This document shows positions 22,805 to 33,229 of a stretch of 64,000 nucleotides of DNA, in pieces. The stretch's first letter is position 1; every line of letters begins with the position of its first letter. Both the position numbers and the translations under genes were made by a program. A model generated the notes under the pieces. The model was not told where the DNA came from. It searched no databases and saw only the letters and a program-made list of their open reading frames with translations. This DNA is from Anastrepha obliqua (lineage: Eukaryota; Arthropoda; Insecta; Diptera; Tephritidae), in the NCBI RefSeq assembly GCF_027943255.1, contig NC_072894.1, positions 128,641,601 to 128,705,600 on the forward strand. The letters run 5' to 3'.

Positions 22805-25665
22805 GCAACTCTGAGTTAACTTGAAAAATATATAAATACCCGGATATAATTATGCCATTGCGTGTATCCTTAGAGCGTTCAAATGCAACTCTGTACTATT
22901 CGCTTTAGTTTTGTTCAACCATCAACAGCAAACAAGTGATTTATATAATGTTTACGGTTCTCAATTATTTACTTCTTATTACTGAGTTATTTCAATTTCC
23001 GTTTTGCTTCTTTTTTCTGTATTTTTTTCATCATTGTTGCACTGCTACCATTAAAATTTGTTGGCCAGACTTTTCTTCCACTTCAGAACGCATTCGTTCG
23101 TTGCTTTTCTTTTCAGGGTTTCCACCCTGTTGCACTTTTTAAGTTGGCAAACATGGCTGGACAACAACTATTCGTTTGTTTTCTAATATTTGCGGTTTCA
23201 AGTGTTCAGCCACCACTCTTCGGTTTAAGTGCAATATTTTGCCGATTCACAATAGTTTTCAGAGTCTGTAAATGTGTAGGTGCATAACTTGTATTTAAAA
23301 TCAGTGAGTATGGGCTAAGAATGATTATAAATGTCAGCAATATTATTTGTATTAAAGTATTTCAAAGCTCCACGTTCAGGTCGGTATTACTTAATTGCAT
23401 TCTCAGCTGCTTGGAGCAAGTCTGTATTTAGAAATGGAATGCCAACTATGCCTAAGTGAGGACGAGGGAGAGAGGGAGAGAGAGGGAGGGACTGTGTGAG
23501 TGTCCCACTTTGGCTAAACTGTGATTAGAATGTTTAAAAATTGTTTAGTTAACCCTTTAGTAAAAATTCGCCCTACAGTGGCATTTTTTCTTGATTAGAA
23601 GGTCTGAGGATGACATAGGGGATTGGAATTAGAGTCATGCGATTGAAACGAAAAATATTTTCAATAATTTAATTCTCATGTTCCCCTGTTTTTTGATACG
23701 AAATGTAAAATGAATATCAATAAATGCCAATTTCATAACTCATCACTTCGATTTCTCAATTTTCATAGTTTCAAAAAAAAAAAAACGTAAAAGTTCGTCA
23801 TGTGCTTAGCTCCTTCACTTTCCGTTATCCTGCTTCCTGCCAATTAGTTGTGCCACGAAGAGAGCAAAAGTTGAAAATTATATTACGCCGTAATTTCCTT
23901 ACCCTTTTGTATTAAGATTTTTGTGAGTTGAAGTTTCTAACACCCGCACTTCCGATTCGAAAAAAAGATAATAGAAAAGTTTTTACAAATTTCGCGGCAA
24001 AAAGTTAATTGCATTATTACACAATAAATCTGTGCGCACGTTCTCGAAAAAGGGGAAATATTGTTTCCACAATTCTAATTTTTACTGCACGAGAGTGAAT
24101 TATGTACAGAATTATCAACGGTAAATAATAAAAAAAAAATATTTTATTTTGATGTCGCACCCACCGAAAAGCAATAAAAAGTTGTAATAAGTTTTTTATT
24201 TCTGTCTCCTCCGCACCTTGTGCCATCCTTTCGCTCGCTTTGAAGCACATTTTTTAAACTTCTCCCCCTTTTGTCATCTTCGTCAGAGCTCAGCAATTCC
24301 ACCGCAATAACTCGGTTGTTAAAAACTTTTTGTACCCAAAAAGCATAAAAAATCACAGAATCTCTCTGCGGTACGAGGGAAAATCGAAATAATAATAAAA
24401 TGTCAATGTAAAAAATTACAAATGCTCCGAAGAAGGGGAGAATTAGAATGGAACTTTGAGGAGGCAGCAGGAAAAACTTAGTTTTTTTGTGGTGGCGGTG
24501 TCAGCAGTATAACATTTTATCAACTTCCCTACGATTGACAGCATTTAATACTTTTTAATAGCGGTAGCAAATGCGCTCGACGCCGTGGGTTTATGAGTTT
24601 ACTGTCGTTTGGCGAAATCAGACATTTCTGTTTTTTTTTTTTTCTTTTTTGTGATAAATCGACAATTTTAGTCACTTGTCACCCAACGCAAGGTGTACCA
24701 CGCGTAAAAGCCTGTACAAGCACTTAAACACGCCCACACGCGCGCAAATAGGCGCCCACATTCACATAATTGTACTCGTTTGTCTGTTTGCATTGCCTAC
24801 TTTTAGGCCGCTACCCATTTTGTTGCTTGTTATCTTTAATGCCTTTTTTCGTATTTCGTTTTCGTCTGCTCTAACTTATTTGCGGACTTTTCAGTAGCAA
24901 TTTTTTTTCAGTTTTATTGATTTACCCCCTCATCCTCGACAACTGCTTTCTTTCTAGCGTTTAAAAAAAAAGGACTTTTCTTAATTTATTAAGTTTTTAG
25001 TTTACTCTTTATTTCCAATAACACTAACACACATGATGCAATGGAGTGAGAAACGATAGAAGCAAGAGAAACTTACACCGACAATAACAATAAATATTGA
25101 ACTGTTTTGCCCCTGAGTTGAATTTCAGCTATTGTGCGCTACTATTTTTTTGCTAAAGCGTTTGCCCAGTTTTTTTTGTTACTTTACTGTTGAGGGTGTG
25201 TACTTGGAACTGGCTACTTGCAGCCCCCCAATCGTTGCTCGGTAAACGGTCTACTGCGCCATGACCGTGATTGTGTTGGTTAATGTGCCGCATTGCTGTT
25301 ACTAATGATGCTCGCACGCTAATGAACCGTCATTTATCGGCTGCTTATCGGCTGCTGTGGTCAAGTGAAATTTAGTTAAGTTGTTAATGAAAATAAGTGA
25401 GCTGAGATGAAATGTCAGAAAAGTTTTGATAAGGGAATGGCAACTGATTGCGTCTCAAAATTGCAGAATATGTAGGTGGAGGGACGGTTTCTGTAAACTA
25501 AATATTATTTCTTGTATGAAAGATTAGAAAATGGTCGCAATAAATCTTAATCTGAAACGTGTCCATATGCTTTACGAATAAAGAAAAATTTCTGGATAGA
25601 AGCACATAAAAGGAGAGTTTAAAAGAACATCGAATGCAGCGCATTAAGTCGCTTTCGATATGATT
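22805..25665. other. Non-coding stretch, no supported gene
   Basis: AT-rich DNA with poly-T and poly-A runs and one GA-rich tract (listed separately). Open frames stay below 80 codons and show no recognisable domain. Confidence 0.55.
23457..23498. repeat. GA-rich polypurine tract
   Basis: GAGGACGAGGGAGAGAGGGA followed by further GAGAG units is seen directly. GAGAG motifs are known binding sites of the fly GAGA factor, so this could be regulatory DNA or simply a microsatellite. Confidence 0.5.
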
Positions 25666-25670
25666 CATTA

Positions 25671-25784
25671 CACCGCGTTACACACATTCTGTCCTATGAA
25701 CGAAATATACTTTTTCGGAAAGGGGATAAAAAATAAAAATCATGTGTATCGGCGATTTTCATGTACCCGTCACAATTTTTTTTT
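25671..25784. repeat. Left inverted repeat of the 25.7-27.6 kb element
   Basis: It matches the reverse complement of 27449-27574 over nearly its whole length, including CTGTCCTATGAAC and CGGCGATTTTCATGTAC. The right copy has about 10 extra bases near its outer end. Confidence 0.85.
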
Positions 25785-26124
25785 GTATTTTATAACTTTA
25801 AACGAGCAATTCTTGTATGCATATCTGTATAGCCACACGATCTCAGGATTAGCTTAACGGATTTGAATGAAATGAAGACTTTTCACCTAGGTGTTGCCAC
25901 TGACAATGTTTCACAGGGTTGCCACCTGTTCGAAATTAAAAAAAAAATTGCATGAGATATGCCGATGTGGATATCAAGAGAAAGGTATTTCACTCTGCAT
26001 TACAATAGAGATATAAAACCCCGAATTTTTTTATTAAATTAAAAATTGTTACATTAAAAATTTTAATGCTTTTAAAGAAAGTTAGGCCTTTTATTTTTGC
26101 GTTTCCAGCCGAAAGCCTCCGATG

Positions 26125-27015
26125 CTAGCGCTGCACTACTTTCAGTTTGTATAATAATTTTATTGTTATGTAAACCTTTATAAAATAAAATAAAAAAAAA
26201 AAAATTTTGCGTTTGTAAGCATTTGTGTCAGTATCGCGACAAATAGACCAACAGTATTCGCCAAGCATATGCGTAATGTCTTGTCCTTTAAAGCGCTTTT
26301 GAATAGCTGCCATATAGAATACTGCTACGTCAATCACGAGCGGCTCTTATTTTAAAATCAGCCGCCACTATATTCCACTGCTTAAAGCGTGATGCAAAGA
26401 GTTCGGCCGTTCTCTTTGACAAATTTCCTTCTCGTACAAGGTCATTGAAGTCGGCTTGCGTTACTAAATGCGGCACTGCAGTCCCAAGTTCACTGGGTGT
26501 TGGTACAAATTCCGATACTTCTGGTTCCCCGCATCTCGCATTCGATGCAAGAAATGTTAATAAAATTCTTGGTGCTACTGTTGGTTCTCCATCCCTTAAT
26601 TCGGGAACATCATCAAAAATCTCCATTGAAGCCGCTATACGTTCTTCCGGTGAGTACAGAACCGCTGGAATAACCGATCCTACATTAGCGTAGCGAATTT
26701 TGTTGCGGCGAAAGTATTGGTACCCTTTAGTTTGAGTAAAAGTTACGCAAAAGTAGCACAGTTCACTGCAATGCTCCGTACGTGGTAGCCAAATTGTTGG
26801 TACAGAGTACTTCATTGTTGACCTTCCATCAGTAAACTTCCATAAATTTCTATAGCAATAGTCGCACACGACTTCCTGAATATACCACAAGTAAGGAACA
26901 TAAGCAGTCTTGAATATTTTCTGAAACGAATTAACCACTGTTTTCGTAATATTATATTTTTAAAATTTTTACTTGGTGCGAATAAGCCACAAACGTAACA
27001 AAAGTTATTTCGAGT
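26125..27015 (-). pseudogene. Broken gene of an uncharacterised Cys-pair protein family
   Basis: The reading begins near 27015 with NNFCYVCGLFAPSKN, shifts frame near 26950, and continues as a 202-codon frame (26938-26330). That frame carries further Cys pairs (CDYC and CSELCYFC), an IPAVLYSPEERIAAS-like segment, and HLVTQADFNDLVREGNLSK followed by AELFASRFKQWN. A third piece (26337-26125, another frame) reads IQKRFKGQDI, then GEYCWSICRD, then AYKRK. From memory, this order of a Cys-pair N-terminus, a QADLNDLVRDL block and a late YCW/KRK block is typical of a multi-copy, uncharacterised animal protein family. A central part appears deleted between the second and third pieces. The Cys pairs suggest zinc binding (inference). 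Function is unknown, and this copy is dead. Confidence 0.65.
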
Positions 27016-27448
27016 CGGGTACTGCATTTTTCGTAAGATGAAATATACAGAAAGACGTTTTCGCGCAACAGAACTTAAAACAATTGTCAAAGTATATGTC
27101 TCCTAGTAGCGCAACTGTCAGATGATCGGAACTTCCGGAACTGTAACAAACACACAAACGGCACAGAGTGTGTTGTATGAAACAATAAATTAAAAGTTAA
27201 TAAGTTGTTTAAAAATTTGGAGTCCCTTCAAGTTATACCGAAAATTTAGAAAAAAAAATTTTTTTTTAGAAAAAAAAAATTCAAAAAATCTGAGAATTGA
27301 TAAAATTTTTTTTTTTAATTTTATATAATAAAAACATTTCCACGAGTCTGCCTGCAGAAATTCAGCGCGATTGGATCACGGAAAAAGGGTTAAAAATTGA
27401 TCCAAAGTTTTTCACACAGGCGGACTACGAGCTCTATATTTTATACAT

Positions 27449-27574
27449 AAAAAAAAAATTGTGACGTGTACATGAAAATCGCCGATACACGTGTATTTTT
27501 ATTTTTTCTCCCCTTTCCGAAAAAGTATGTTTGGTTCATAGGACAGAAAAAAAGTTCGTTTTTGTAACGCAGTG
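27449..27574. repeat. Right inverted repeat of the 25.7-27.6 kb element
   Basis: Its reverse complement matches 25671-25784. The outer end reads GTAACGCAGTG. A LINE relic begins shortly beyond it. Confidence 0.85.
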
Positions 27575-27689
27575 TTATAAGTAAAAAGGCAGTAGGAACG
27601 AAGGAAGATTTAATAAGGAGTTTCTCATTTAAAAAGCATAGATTTTTGTGTAGATTGTTGCGTATAATGCCCTTACTAGTAGTATTAGT

Positions 27690-28200
27690 AGTAGTATTTA
27701 TTGCAAATAAAGTAAAATATAGAAAATTTAACATTGTACTTATTGTAATATTAAGAAAAAATAAATATTTACAATAATTTAACGACAATGGCATGAGCCG
27801 TCTGTCGATTTATTTTTCGTACAATTATTAAGTAATCTCTGTATCTAAAGGCATATTTAATGAAACGCAAAAGTTTATCCCAATGATCATTTTCCCCATT
27901 GAGAATCTCAATTAGCTATCATTTAAGGTAAATTTTCCGAAAAAGACTTTTCTAATATAATATATATTCTCTTAATATTGGGCAGCGCACCAGGAAATGT
28001 GCTATGTTTTCAAGCTTGCCTAAATTACACTTTCAGCAAGTTTTATTTTCTGTGTCAAATGTATTGTTTTTTAAAATTACCATGACACTTCTAGCCCTCA
28101 TTATCCACATGCTTGATTCTATATCATATTTTTTAAATAAACCAGACCAGACTACTAGTACTTAAGGCTTTTTGTATGTACATATTCTTCCTAGCCTGGT
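27690..28200 (-). pseudogene. LINE 3'-end relic with Cys-rich tail motif
   Basis: The minus-strand reading from about 28130 gives FDTENKTCWKCNLGKLENIAHFL, broken here for length at IAHF, then RCPILREYILY, then WDKLLRFI. The spacing CxxC ... H ... C followed by P resembles the zinc-knuckle-like C-terminus of jockey-type LINE polyproteins. The stop is followed by an AT-rich 3' UTR with TACTAC repeats (about 27670-27712). It abuts the right inverted repeat at 27574 and is heavily 5'-truncated. Confidence 0.55.
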
Positions 28201-28204
28201 TGTG

Positions 28205-30720
28205 GTTTGTTAAAAGCAATTTTGTATCTTCTATCCAGCTTTCTGATTGTATGTTATCTGTTCGCCAAATGACATCGCCCTGACTATCAAAATGGAAATT
28301 AGTCTAATTTACGAAAAACCTTGTCGATTATGTATTTTTGAAACAAAAATTTCAGAACTTGAGAAAGCTTTTTTATACATACTTGTAGTCGATGATTCTT
28401 CAGGAGGTTGGCTTCTGGAAACAACCTCTCAAGGCGCATGGTAGCATTTCTAGGCACTTAACACCGCATTTCTTTGAACTTCCTACAGATCTCTCTTTCC
28501 GCTAACAGGAATTTGAGTGTTGTGCCAGAGCAATGGAATGGAATGAGAGAAAAATGTGTACCAAGGCTGTTGCCTCTGTCTTCACGACGGTTTCAATTTG
28601 GAATCGGGAGTCGGAGCAAGGATTTTCTTGATATCAACCAATTTATCTATTTCCTTTAAATCAAATACTGCTAGTGTTCTTTCGGGCAGAAGTGTTTGCG
28701 ATCCTATGGTAATGCAGAATTCTTATGGAACGCGGGACAATTCAATGTTTAAACTTCTAGCTGTGTTTCCCGGTCATTGGATGATCGGCAAATATGCAGA
28801 AAAGCTTGGTTTACTATTTAATCTCCCTATTGCAAAAGCTGTGGGGACCTTTCAGCGAAGGAAACTGCTGACCACTTTCTCTGTAGATGTTAGGGTTTGA
28901 CAGTTAATCGACTAAGGTCACTGGATACTGCTTTCTTCGACAGCCAGCGCTGTGCTCTAACCTAAATCCCATTAACTTGCTCCGTTACACTAACAGCTCT
29001 GGTTTGCGGTAGATATCTGCCTGTTAAAGGTCTCAAAATGGTATCAAAACGACGTTTCAGTGCTACTTGAGGAGTTTCAGACTGGCACTTCCACTACCAA
29101 TTTAAGGTAGACAAAGCATGTCGTCATAGGAGAACTCTACTGAAGGAGCACTGAGTTTGATGAGCTACCCTCGCATGCGGTGAAGGCCCTTCAAATCACA
29201 TACCATACAAAAATAAGGAAGCTGTAAATATTTTAATTTTATTTTGCTGGGCAGTAGGCATGAAATTTTGCAATGCTAGTGGAAAGTAGTAGGCAGTTGA
29301 AAAATCGTATTTGCTACCTTACGGCGTACAGAAAGCCTTTAAAATGCAACTCAGCTCAAGTCTGAAATGCAGGTGCGTCTTTTGTACGCAGTATAAGGGG
29401 ATAAGGATTCACCTCAATATGATTAAGGATAGATAAACTCAAGCAGGGATGGGGCTGTGGGTTGTTGAGTTGAATGCTCACCAATGCCACCCCTTTCCTT
29501 GGGCGTATGTTGTCGCTTGTTCACCTACGTACACACACACTTATCTACACCTGTGTCTCAGTGTTTGTAAACGCTTTTATGTGAAATTAATAAATTGAAT
29601 TTTTGGAATGTCGTAAACACGCGCGCAAACGTGACTCTTTGCCTTTTGTTGACGAGTTGATGGCACTCCTTAGGCTGAGGCAAACACCAGAAAGACGAGT
29701 ATGTGGAAATTGGAAAGGCTCTTTCAAACATAAAAAAAAACAGTGAAGCGCGGCAATGCAGCTACTGGTGGCCTTATAATTTTCTCATTTATATATTTTG
29801 TAGAATGCGAAGCTTGATCCTGTTCGTGTACTCACACATGTTGTACTTGTGGCTGCTTGTGTGTATGTCAGCGAAGCTTCTCAGCTTACTGCAAAGATAA
29901 TTTCATTTACGTGCATATTTTGATTAAAAAATTGCTTAAGGCGTTTTTTCTTTGTTTCGACCTCGTTTTTTTATTGTACACTCGTTGCGCCCGCAAATGC
30001 CGTTAACTTGAATTTTATAGTTGACACTCAACGCTGTCCCACGCATGTGCATTTGCCGTCATCACTCAGTCCTTTAGCCCGTGCACCCCGTTTTTTCTTT
30101 GTTTACGCTCGCACAACATTGCACTCCACTCAACTTCATATTTGGTTTCGTTGGAATTTTTGGGTGGCTGTGCAACACATTTTGCGAGCCCGGAAGCGTT
30201 GTAGATTTTTTTAACTTTTTACACGTTTCGAACGCTTCTGGTGAATTATTTGCAATTCTGCTGGTTTTGCTTTTTTTGTGGGGGCTGAGGAGGCGGTTTT
30301 TGTTGCTTTGGTAATTCGACATTTCGACGCCTGTGTGCACCACTTCACTCGCGCAGAATGCGTTTGTTGCAATAAAAGCGCACAAATTGGCAGCATTGAC
30401 AGTGCGAGGGTAATCAAAAATATTTATAACCGTCATGAAGTCAGCGGCAACTACGATAGGAGCGGCAATAACTTGCCAACTTTTATGACAATGCAATTGT
30501 GTTGCAACATTGAGGCAAAACGAAGGCAGTGCGGGAATGAGCAGCATAAAAATTATTTTTGGTCTACCAACAAACTGAACCTGTTCATGTTTTCCACTAA
30601 ATGGAGACACTTTTTTTTACGGTATGTGGGTGAAGTAAGAGAAACGCTCCCGCAACTAATGACAAAAAAAAGGGGCTTATCTTCCTTAGCTATATACATA
30701 TTTAAGTACTTGTATATATA
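28205..30720. other. Non-coding stretch, no supported gene
   Basis: The frames at 28247-28900 (+) and 30074-30610 (-) are the longest, but they show no recognisable domain and overlap antisense frames. The 28.9-29.2 kb part has a repeat-like feel that I cannot classify. Confidence 0.45.
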
Positions 30721-30787
30721 AATGGCGCTTACACCCTTTCTGGGGGCTTAGTCGAGCTCCTTCTCCATTTTGCGGTGTGCATCTTGA
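30721..30787 (-). repeat. SINE 3'-end fragment
   Basis: Its reverse complement reads GATGCACACCGCAAAATGGA, then GAAGGAGCTCGACTAAGCCC, then AAGGGTGTAAGCGCCAT. This matches the terminal part of the tRNA-derived SINE at 42179-42490 (ACGCACACC, GGAGCTCGGCC, GTGTACGCGCC). Confidence 0.65.
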
Positions 30788-30999
30788 TATTTAGTTAGGA
30801 ACTTCAAAGATATCAGAGCGGTTCAACGGTTACGATGTCATGAATATCTTCTTCTAGGTAGATCTTAAAATCTGCTTCGTGAGGCCGCAATGCTTAAGGG
30901 GTTTTTTTCACGACCATGAATCATTTCAGCTCATGAAATAAAACTACGAAAAGTTTCGTTACGAAAGGTAAAATAGGGAGATAGAAAATAAACGAAATA

Positions 31000-32267
31000 C
31001 TACTGTGGGCAAAAAGTAAGGTGAATTTATTTGCCAAACTTCGCGGGATTAAAATTTCGCTCTTGTTATTTTTTTCATGAGTTGGCAGCACTGTGCCGAC
31101 TTTCATGTGAATGTCATTATCAGTAATATATTTACGCTTGTGTTTACCAAACGACCAAGAGTGCATTTTTCGATTTTTACAATGTCTGATTTGATTGAGC
31201 AGAGAAGTGCCATCAAATTTTGTTTGCGGAATGAAATTTCGGCTGCGGAAACGTTTAACATGTTGCAGAAGCCATTTGGTGATTCGACCATGGCGCAGAA
31301 AAATGTTTATAAGTGGTACAAAGACTTCAAAGAGGGTCGAGAACGTGTTGATGACTTGGAACGCTCCGGACGACCATCGACGTCAACAGATGACCAACAC
31401 GTCAATAAAGTGAAGGAGTAAGTGCTCAAAAATCGTCGGTTGACTGTTAAAGACCTTAATGATGTGATCGGAATATCAGAAGGATCTGTGAAAACCATTT
31501 TGAAAAACCATTTGGGCCTACGAAAAGTCAAATCTGGTTTGGTACCGAAAACTCTCAATTTCTTGGAAAAAAGTCGTCGCGTTGATGTGTGTGAAACAAT
31601 GCTTTCAGACTATCAGGACAAGCTCAAATGCATCATTACGGGAGATGAGACTTGGATTTATGCTTACGACCCTAAAACAACCGACCAATCAAGCGAATAT
31701 CGTGCTAAAGGCGAGGCCAGACCGAAAAGAGCACTTCAAAGTCGTTCAAAAATAAAGTTCATGAGGTGGTGCACTATGAATTCCTTCCACCTGGCCAAAG
31801 TGTTAATTAGGAATATTATTTGAGCGTTATGCGTCGTTTACGTGAAGCAATTCGTCTAAAAAGACCAGAATTATGGGCCAACAACTCTTGGTTTTTGCAT
31901 CACGATAATGCACCGTCTCACACTGCACTCGTTTTTCGTGACCATTTCGCCAAAAATTCCACACATATCGTTCCGAAACCACCGTATTCGCCTGATTTGG
32001 CTCCGTGTGACTTCTGGCTATTCCCAAAACTCAAGAGACCACTCCGGGGAACGCGTTTCGAGTCGATTGAGGAGATAAAAGCTGAAGAAGGTGCTGATGG
32101 CTATACCGGAAATGGACTATTTGGCATGCTTCGGCGATTGGAAGAATCGTTGGCATAAGTATATTTCATCGGGAGGGGATTATTTTGAAGGGATGAAATT
32201 GATTTACAAGAATCAATAAATATTTTTCATTTTACAACCAAATTCCCTTACTTTTTGTCCACAGTAG
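31000..32267 (+). mobile_element. Mariner element (about 1268 bp) with TIRs, multiply mutated
   Basis: The terminal inverted repeats begin CTACTGTGGGCAAAAAGTAA on the left, with CTACTGTGGACAAAAAGTAA as the reverse complement on the right. TA lies outside both ends (30998-30999 and 32268-32269). The exact end could be shifted by a few bases because the sequence TACTAC offers two TA choices. The length fits a full mariner apart from a small internal deletion. Confidence 0.88.
31182..32219 (+). pseudogene. Mariner transposase, DD34D, inactivated by several mutations
   Basis: The start is at 31182 (MSDLIEQRSAIKF). The DNA-binding half includes KNVYKWYKDFKEG and VIGISEGSVKTIL. ITGDETWIYAYD holds the first catalytic Asp, FLHHDNAPSH the second and YSPDLAPCD the third, with 34 residues between the last two. 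Breaks seen are a stop at 31419-31421 in the same frame, a small deletion with frame change after SKIKFM (near 31760), a TAG near 31808 and another frame change near 32088. The C-terminus RWHKYISSGGDYFEG can be read in the last frame. Length is slightly under the usual 345-350 residues. It is inactive. Confidence 0.9.
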
Positions 32268-32607
32268 TATATGATAACAGTCACAGACTATTCAGGATCA
32301 CAGATCATAATCTTTTAGTTTTTACAAACTAGAACACTGCTTTTCGATAGACAAATCTTTTTGATGAAGAAAATTTGCCATAGTTCGAATAAGTGTGCAA
32401 GCTCAGCTTCCTTTTTGAGGTAAATGGATTTATTTCACCTAATAAGGCCTTCTACTCTTCGGTCATCCCATTTTTTACAATTATCTTTTTCGACATTTCC
32501 TGTTTAAGCATTCACTTTCGGATTGGATTCTGGTGAATTTGTGTGGGCCAGTTTTATGAAAATTGAGTGGCAAATCTATGAAATACCAGTTCATGTTAAG
32601 GCAGGTA

Positions 32608-33225
32608 TACCACCGTGATCAAAAAGTTCCCGCAACAATCGCCACGTGACGCTCTAAGCCAATTGATTTGAGTTGTGTTTTTTTTTCTTAAGCAAACAGA
32701 AGGTCATGAGTAGTATAAACGCTTTAGAAGAGATGGTGATCCCATCGAGGATGCCGAACGCAGTCGCAGGCCATCTACATTGGAAACTGATGAAAACATC
32801 AAAAAAGTGAAAGAAAAGTTGATCAATAATTATTAATTGTAAGCGATTATAATCGCAAATGAACCATCAGAGAGCTAACAGAAGACTTGAATATTGCTTA
32901 TGGATCCAATGACATAATTTTCAAGGTTGCATTGGACCCAATATTCATCAAACGCATCACTACTGGAGAGGAGTACTGGGTTTATGAGTAAGACACGCAA
33001 TCCAGAGATCAGCGGAGTGAGTGGAGGAGTTTTAACAGCCGAAAGGACGTAATGGAAAAATTTTCCCTAATGGCTATTACCGCAAATAGAGTTTCACAAA
33101 TATTTCGAGAGCTGGGTCAAACACTGGCATAAGAGCGTTGCAGTTGAGGGAAAATACTTTGAAGGCGTCACTTGTATTATCAACTTTTTTGAATATATCC
33201 CTGGACATTTTTTTGGTCCTGGTGA
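32608..33225 (+). mobile_element. Decayed, deleted mariner remnant with imperfect TIRs
   Basis: The left end (ACCACCGTGATCAAAAAGTT) and the reverse complement of the right end (CACCAGGACCAAAAAAATG) are related, flanked by TA. Fragments of a transposase are readable: IEDAERSRRPSTLETDENI, then ITTGEEYWVYE (first Asp region, with Glu where Asp is expected), then FHKYFESWVKHWHKS and EGKYFEG at the C-terminus. The second and third catalytic Asp motifs are missing. It is older and more decayed than the mariner 340 bp upstream, and in the same orientation. Confidence 0.75.
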
Positions 33226-33229
33226 TATT

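Larger units (their letters stand above)
25671..27574 (-). mobile_element. TIR-bounded element carrying a Cys-pair protein relic
   Basis: Sequences at 25671-25784 and 27449-27574 are inverted copies of each other, about 115-125 bp long with minor differences. They start CACCGCGTTAC / CACTGCGTTAC and share ATACTTTTTCGGAAAGGGG and GTATCGGCGATTTTCATGTA. They bracket 1.7 kb that contains one broken gene (26125-27015). A TTA lies directly outside both ends, possibly a 3-bp target duplication. No known transposase motif is seen. It is best described as a DNA-transposon-like element of unknown superfamily, internally deleted. Confidence 0.65.

Noticed and set aside
26955..26990. 35-base GT...AG stretch at the frame break in the Cys-pair gene, considered as an intron
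   Set aside because: It is shorter than known insect introns, so a frameshift is the simpler explanation.
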